Notes under the pieces: generated by a model
What the model saw: the letters and a program-made list of their open reading frames with translations, nothing else
Told to the model about the DNA's origin: nothing
Databases searched by the model: none
Program-made: the position numbers and the translations under genes
Part shown: in pieces, positions 63,701-64,000 of the stretch
How the letters are laid out: the number at the start of each line of letters is the position of its first letter
How positions within the stretch are numbered: the stretch's first letter is position 1
From: Alteromonas gracilis
Lineage (GTDB): Bacteria; Pseudomonadota; Gammaproteobacteria; Enterobacterales; Alteromonadaceae
Assembly: GCF_002993325.1 (NCBI RefSeq)
Contig: NZ_PVNO01000031.1
Span: forward strand, 186,001-250,000
Direction: 5' to 3'
DNA: 64,000 nucleotides

Positions 63701-63879
63701 CATATCAACAGTGGGATATGAGTCTTTCATATCAAATTAGCCCTCGCGTCGCCATATCCTTTGAGGGTATCAATATTACTAATGAAACTGTGCATAAACG
63801 GGGCCGTTTCAGTAATCATTTATTACTTGTACAAGATGCAGGCGCCCGCTATGCATTAGGGGTTAACATTATTTACTAA
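60715..63879 (+). CDS. TonB-dependent receptor with N-terminal signalling (STN) domain
   Basis: 1054 residues. Signal sequence (residues about 17-38, ending VNHVAYA), STN/secretin-type signalling domain at about 58-132 (FAIPAQNADEAIIAFANQAELTVVFPFNKV...LLEGTGLSAYIVDNTRIKIVP), plug domain (SVDMGKFPDQNLAEALQRVSGVSIDR, VTVRGFGPEFNRVLLNGRPMA), then a large beta-barrel ending RYALGVNIIY with terminal aromatic residue. The plug reads like the Xanthomonas/Caulobacter-type receptors often linked to sugars. Substrate unknown. Divergent from the fecI-fecR pair, completing a surface-signalling set. Confidence 0.93.
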   Translation: MPAATTLQDSITLLPFKPSALAMALCMVSLGVNHVAYAESVEPHQQAEVLAQRASPLPAIDFAIPAQNADEAIIAFANQAELTVVFPFNKVRHILANEVSGNYTPQLAIKKLLEGTGLSAYIVDNTRIKIVPIGERDKSNYLIGRLFDTVTAQDDSLVTVPDVQGNYDIEYIEVRGLRARIAQSVAIKRNASIIMDTIQSVDMGKFPDQNLAEALQRVSGVSIDRAEGEGQLVTVRGFGPEFNRVLLNGRPMATDKLGREFSFDTLASEIVSSVIVHKQSQASMQSGGIGATIDVQTAKPLSFKGMRAAGSVKMQYDTNSQQYAPSTSAMFSNTYLNNSLGVLASFTQHQRQARLEEAQIDGWLVNTNVPESELSKDVDTLYVPRNYDQRVRFDDRTRTGSALVLQYRPNNKLELTADYLGSTFDVETSATSMGHWFTSSNLEDVTVDENGTAVAFSQISGHATDFHARTFNRSSTSQSFGVSASYLASDSVIVDADLSYSTANVDDNNGEGNALSLIGYLNRSSFDHTQQNVLPAISGFEQANPDQVNAFGKPVGVSHYLDPSNGRAHVMLRRGWSIDDDIGQAKVNISVLGDDNWFSKIDVGAALTQREKANERRDNEADARHCSFCGYFDMPDIPDSFQTIFDAGDNFLGSISGHENIPRQWLRHDGSKLFTYLENTGGVSLAAETRGSSFAVKEAVYAGYIQAAIEKDYAPWFIDIHAGLRAEYTDVQVSGVDEQLSALVILDQTELGQEFGASVNINKSTNYTNLLPNLSLKASWLDNWVLRVAYNHSITRPTLEQMAPGVTYTTTRQGGDLRARIGNSQLLPFEAINTDIAIEHYYQENSYVSAGYFRKTVDNFIVNESNTQAFNNVTDPSTGDDPNAVDDADALALFTVISPNNGESATVEGVEIAMQHFFGESGWGLQANASFVDSNAELDAANVRSTFALTGLSGAKNVVLFYEKDALQWRLAWNQREGFLQSLNQTQSTEPTFVSPYQQWDMSLSYQISPRVAISFEGINITNETVHKRGRFSNHLLLVQDAGARYALGVNIIY

Positions 63880-63908
63880 TCGTTCTGGTTATTTTGGCGC
63901 ATAGCACT

Positions 63909-64000
63909 CTACGACTTTGGCTTACCTTGCTCTAATGCTTCTATTTCTTTCCAAAGCTGCTCAGATTGTGCGGTGAGCAATGAGTAGGTTTTTATGTCGC
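63909..64000 (-). CDS. C-terminal fragment of a gene cut by the window edge
   Basis: Minus-strand open frame running off the right edge; the last 30 residues read DIKTYSLLTAQSEQLWKEIE then ALEQGKPKS and a stop (TAG, 63909-63911). Protein-like composition and a stop 29 bp from the receptor gene, convergent with it, suggest a real gene, but the family cannot be told from this fragment. Confidence 0.5.
   Translation of the reverse strand, partial: DIKTYSLLTAQSEQLWKEIEALEQGKPKS

Overview
The window looks like chromosome of a marine, copiotrophic gammaproteobacterium. Alteromonas or a close relative is the best guess, from gene content and protein style (inference, not a database match). Supporting signs are the prmA-dusB-fis-purH-purD order, aroQ-accB-accC, a heat-shock groESL operon, orthologue-grade OmpR/EnvZ, and many sugar-catabolism genes with dedicated regulators. 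I see no rRNA, tRNA, CRISPR array, prophage or transposase gene.

Layout. 0.2-7 kb: an MFS permease, envZ-ompR, a DUF2855 protein, an orphan phosphoribulokinase (prkB) and a voltage-gated K+ channel. 7.2-15.1 kb: a secreted CBM9-like protein and a myo-inositol cluster (iolB and an RpiR-type regulator on the minus strand; iolC-DUF2090 fusion, iolD and mmsA on the plus strand). iolG, iolE and an inositol transporter are missing. 15.5-24.1 kb: a mannoside/mannonate cluster: HAD phosphatase, GH92 alpha-mannosidase and a GntR regulator on one strand; ManD-type mannonate dehydratase, KDG kinase, an AGE-family isomerase and a FucP-type permease on the other. 24.2-32.1 kb: a hexuronate cluster: LacI regulator, uxaC, uxuB, ThuA-like protein, Gfo/Idh oxidoreductase and a GPH symporter. 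The two sugar clusters join: UxaC and UxuB turn glucuronate into mannonate, and ManD and KdgK turn mannonate into KDPG.

32.1-38.8 kb is housekeeping on the minus strand (prmA, dusB, fis, purH, a signal-peptide-bearing methyltransferase, purD). 39-47.7 kb holds miscellaneous genes: an orphan periplasmic binding protein, an amidase, a HiPIP, a flavin reductase, a CPXCG protein, an HNH protein, a FAN1-like VRR-NUC nuclease fused to a DEDDh exonuclease, and several small or unknown proteins. 48.4-54.8 kb: aroQ-accB-accC, an M23 peptidase, dsbD, cutA and fxsA. 55-57.8 kb: groESL with a near-consensus sigma-32 promoter, and ppiC. 57.9-63.9 kb: an unknown exported protein and a FecI/FecR/TonB-dependent receptor surface-signalling set.

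The most notable non-genic structure is a 263-bp non-coding, MITE-like element in two copies (15116 and 47881, 7 mismatches). It has about 30-bp terminal inverted repeats and nested internal stems, and single ends occur near 4980 and 34286. The second copy lies beside 20 perfect tandem GAATAGC heptamers. Candidate operators for three sugar regulators (TTGG-N5-CCAA, TTGACACC/GGTGTCAA and TGTTCTAT-N8-ATAGAACA) sit in the expected intergenic regions; one lies inside a 40-bp perfect palindrome.
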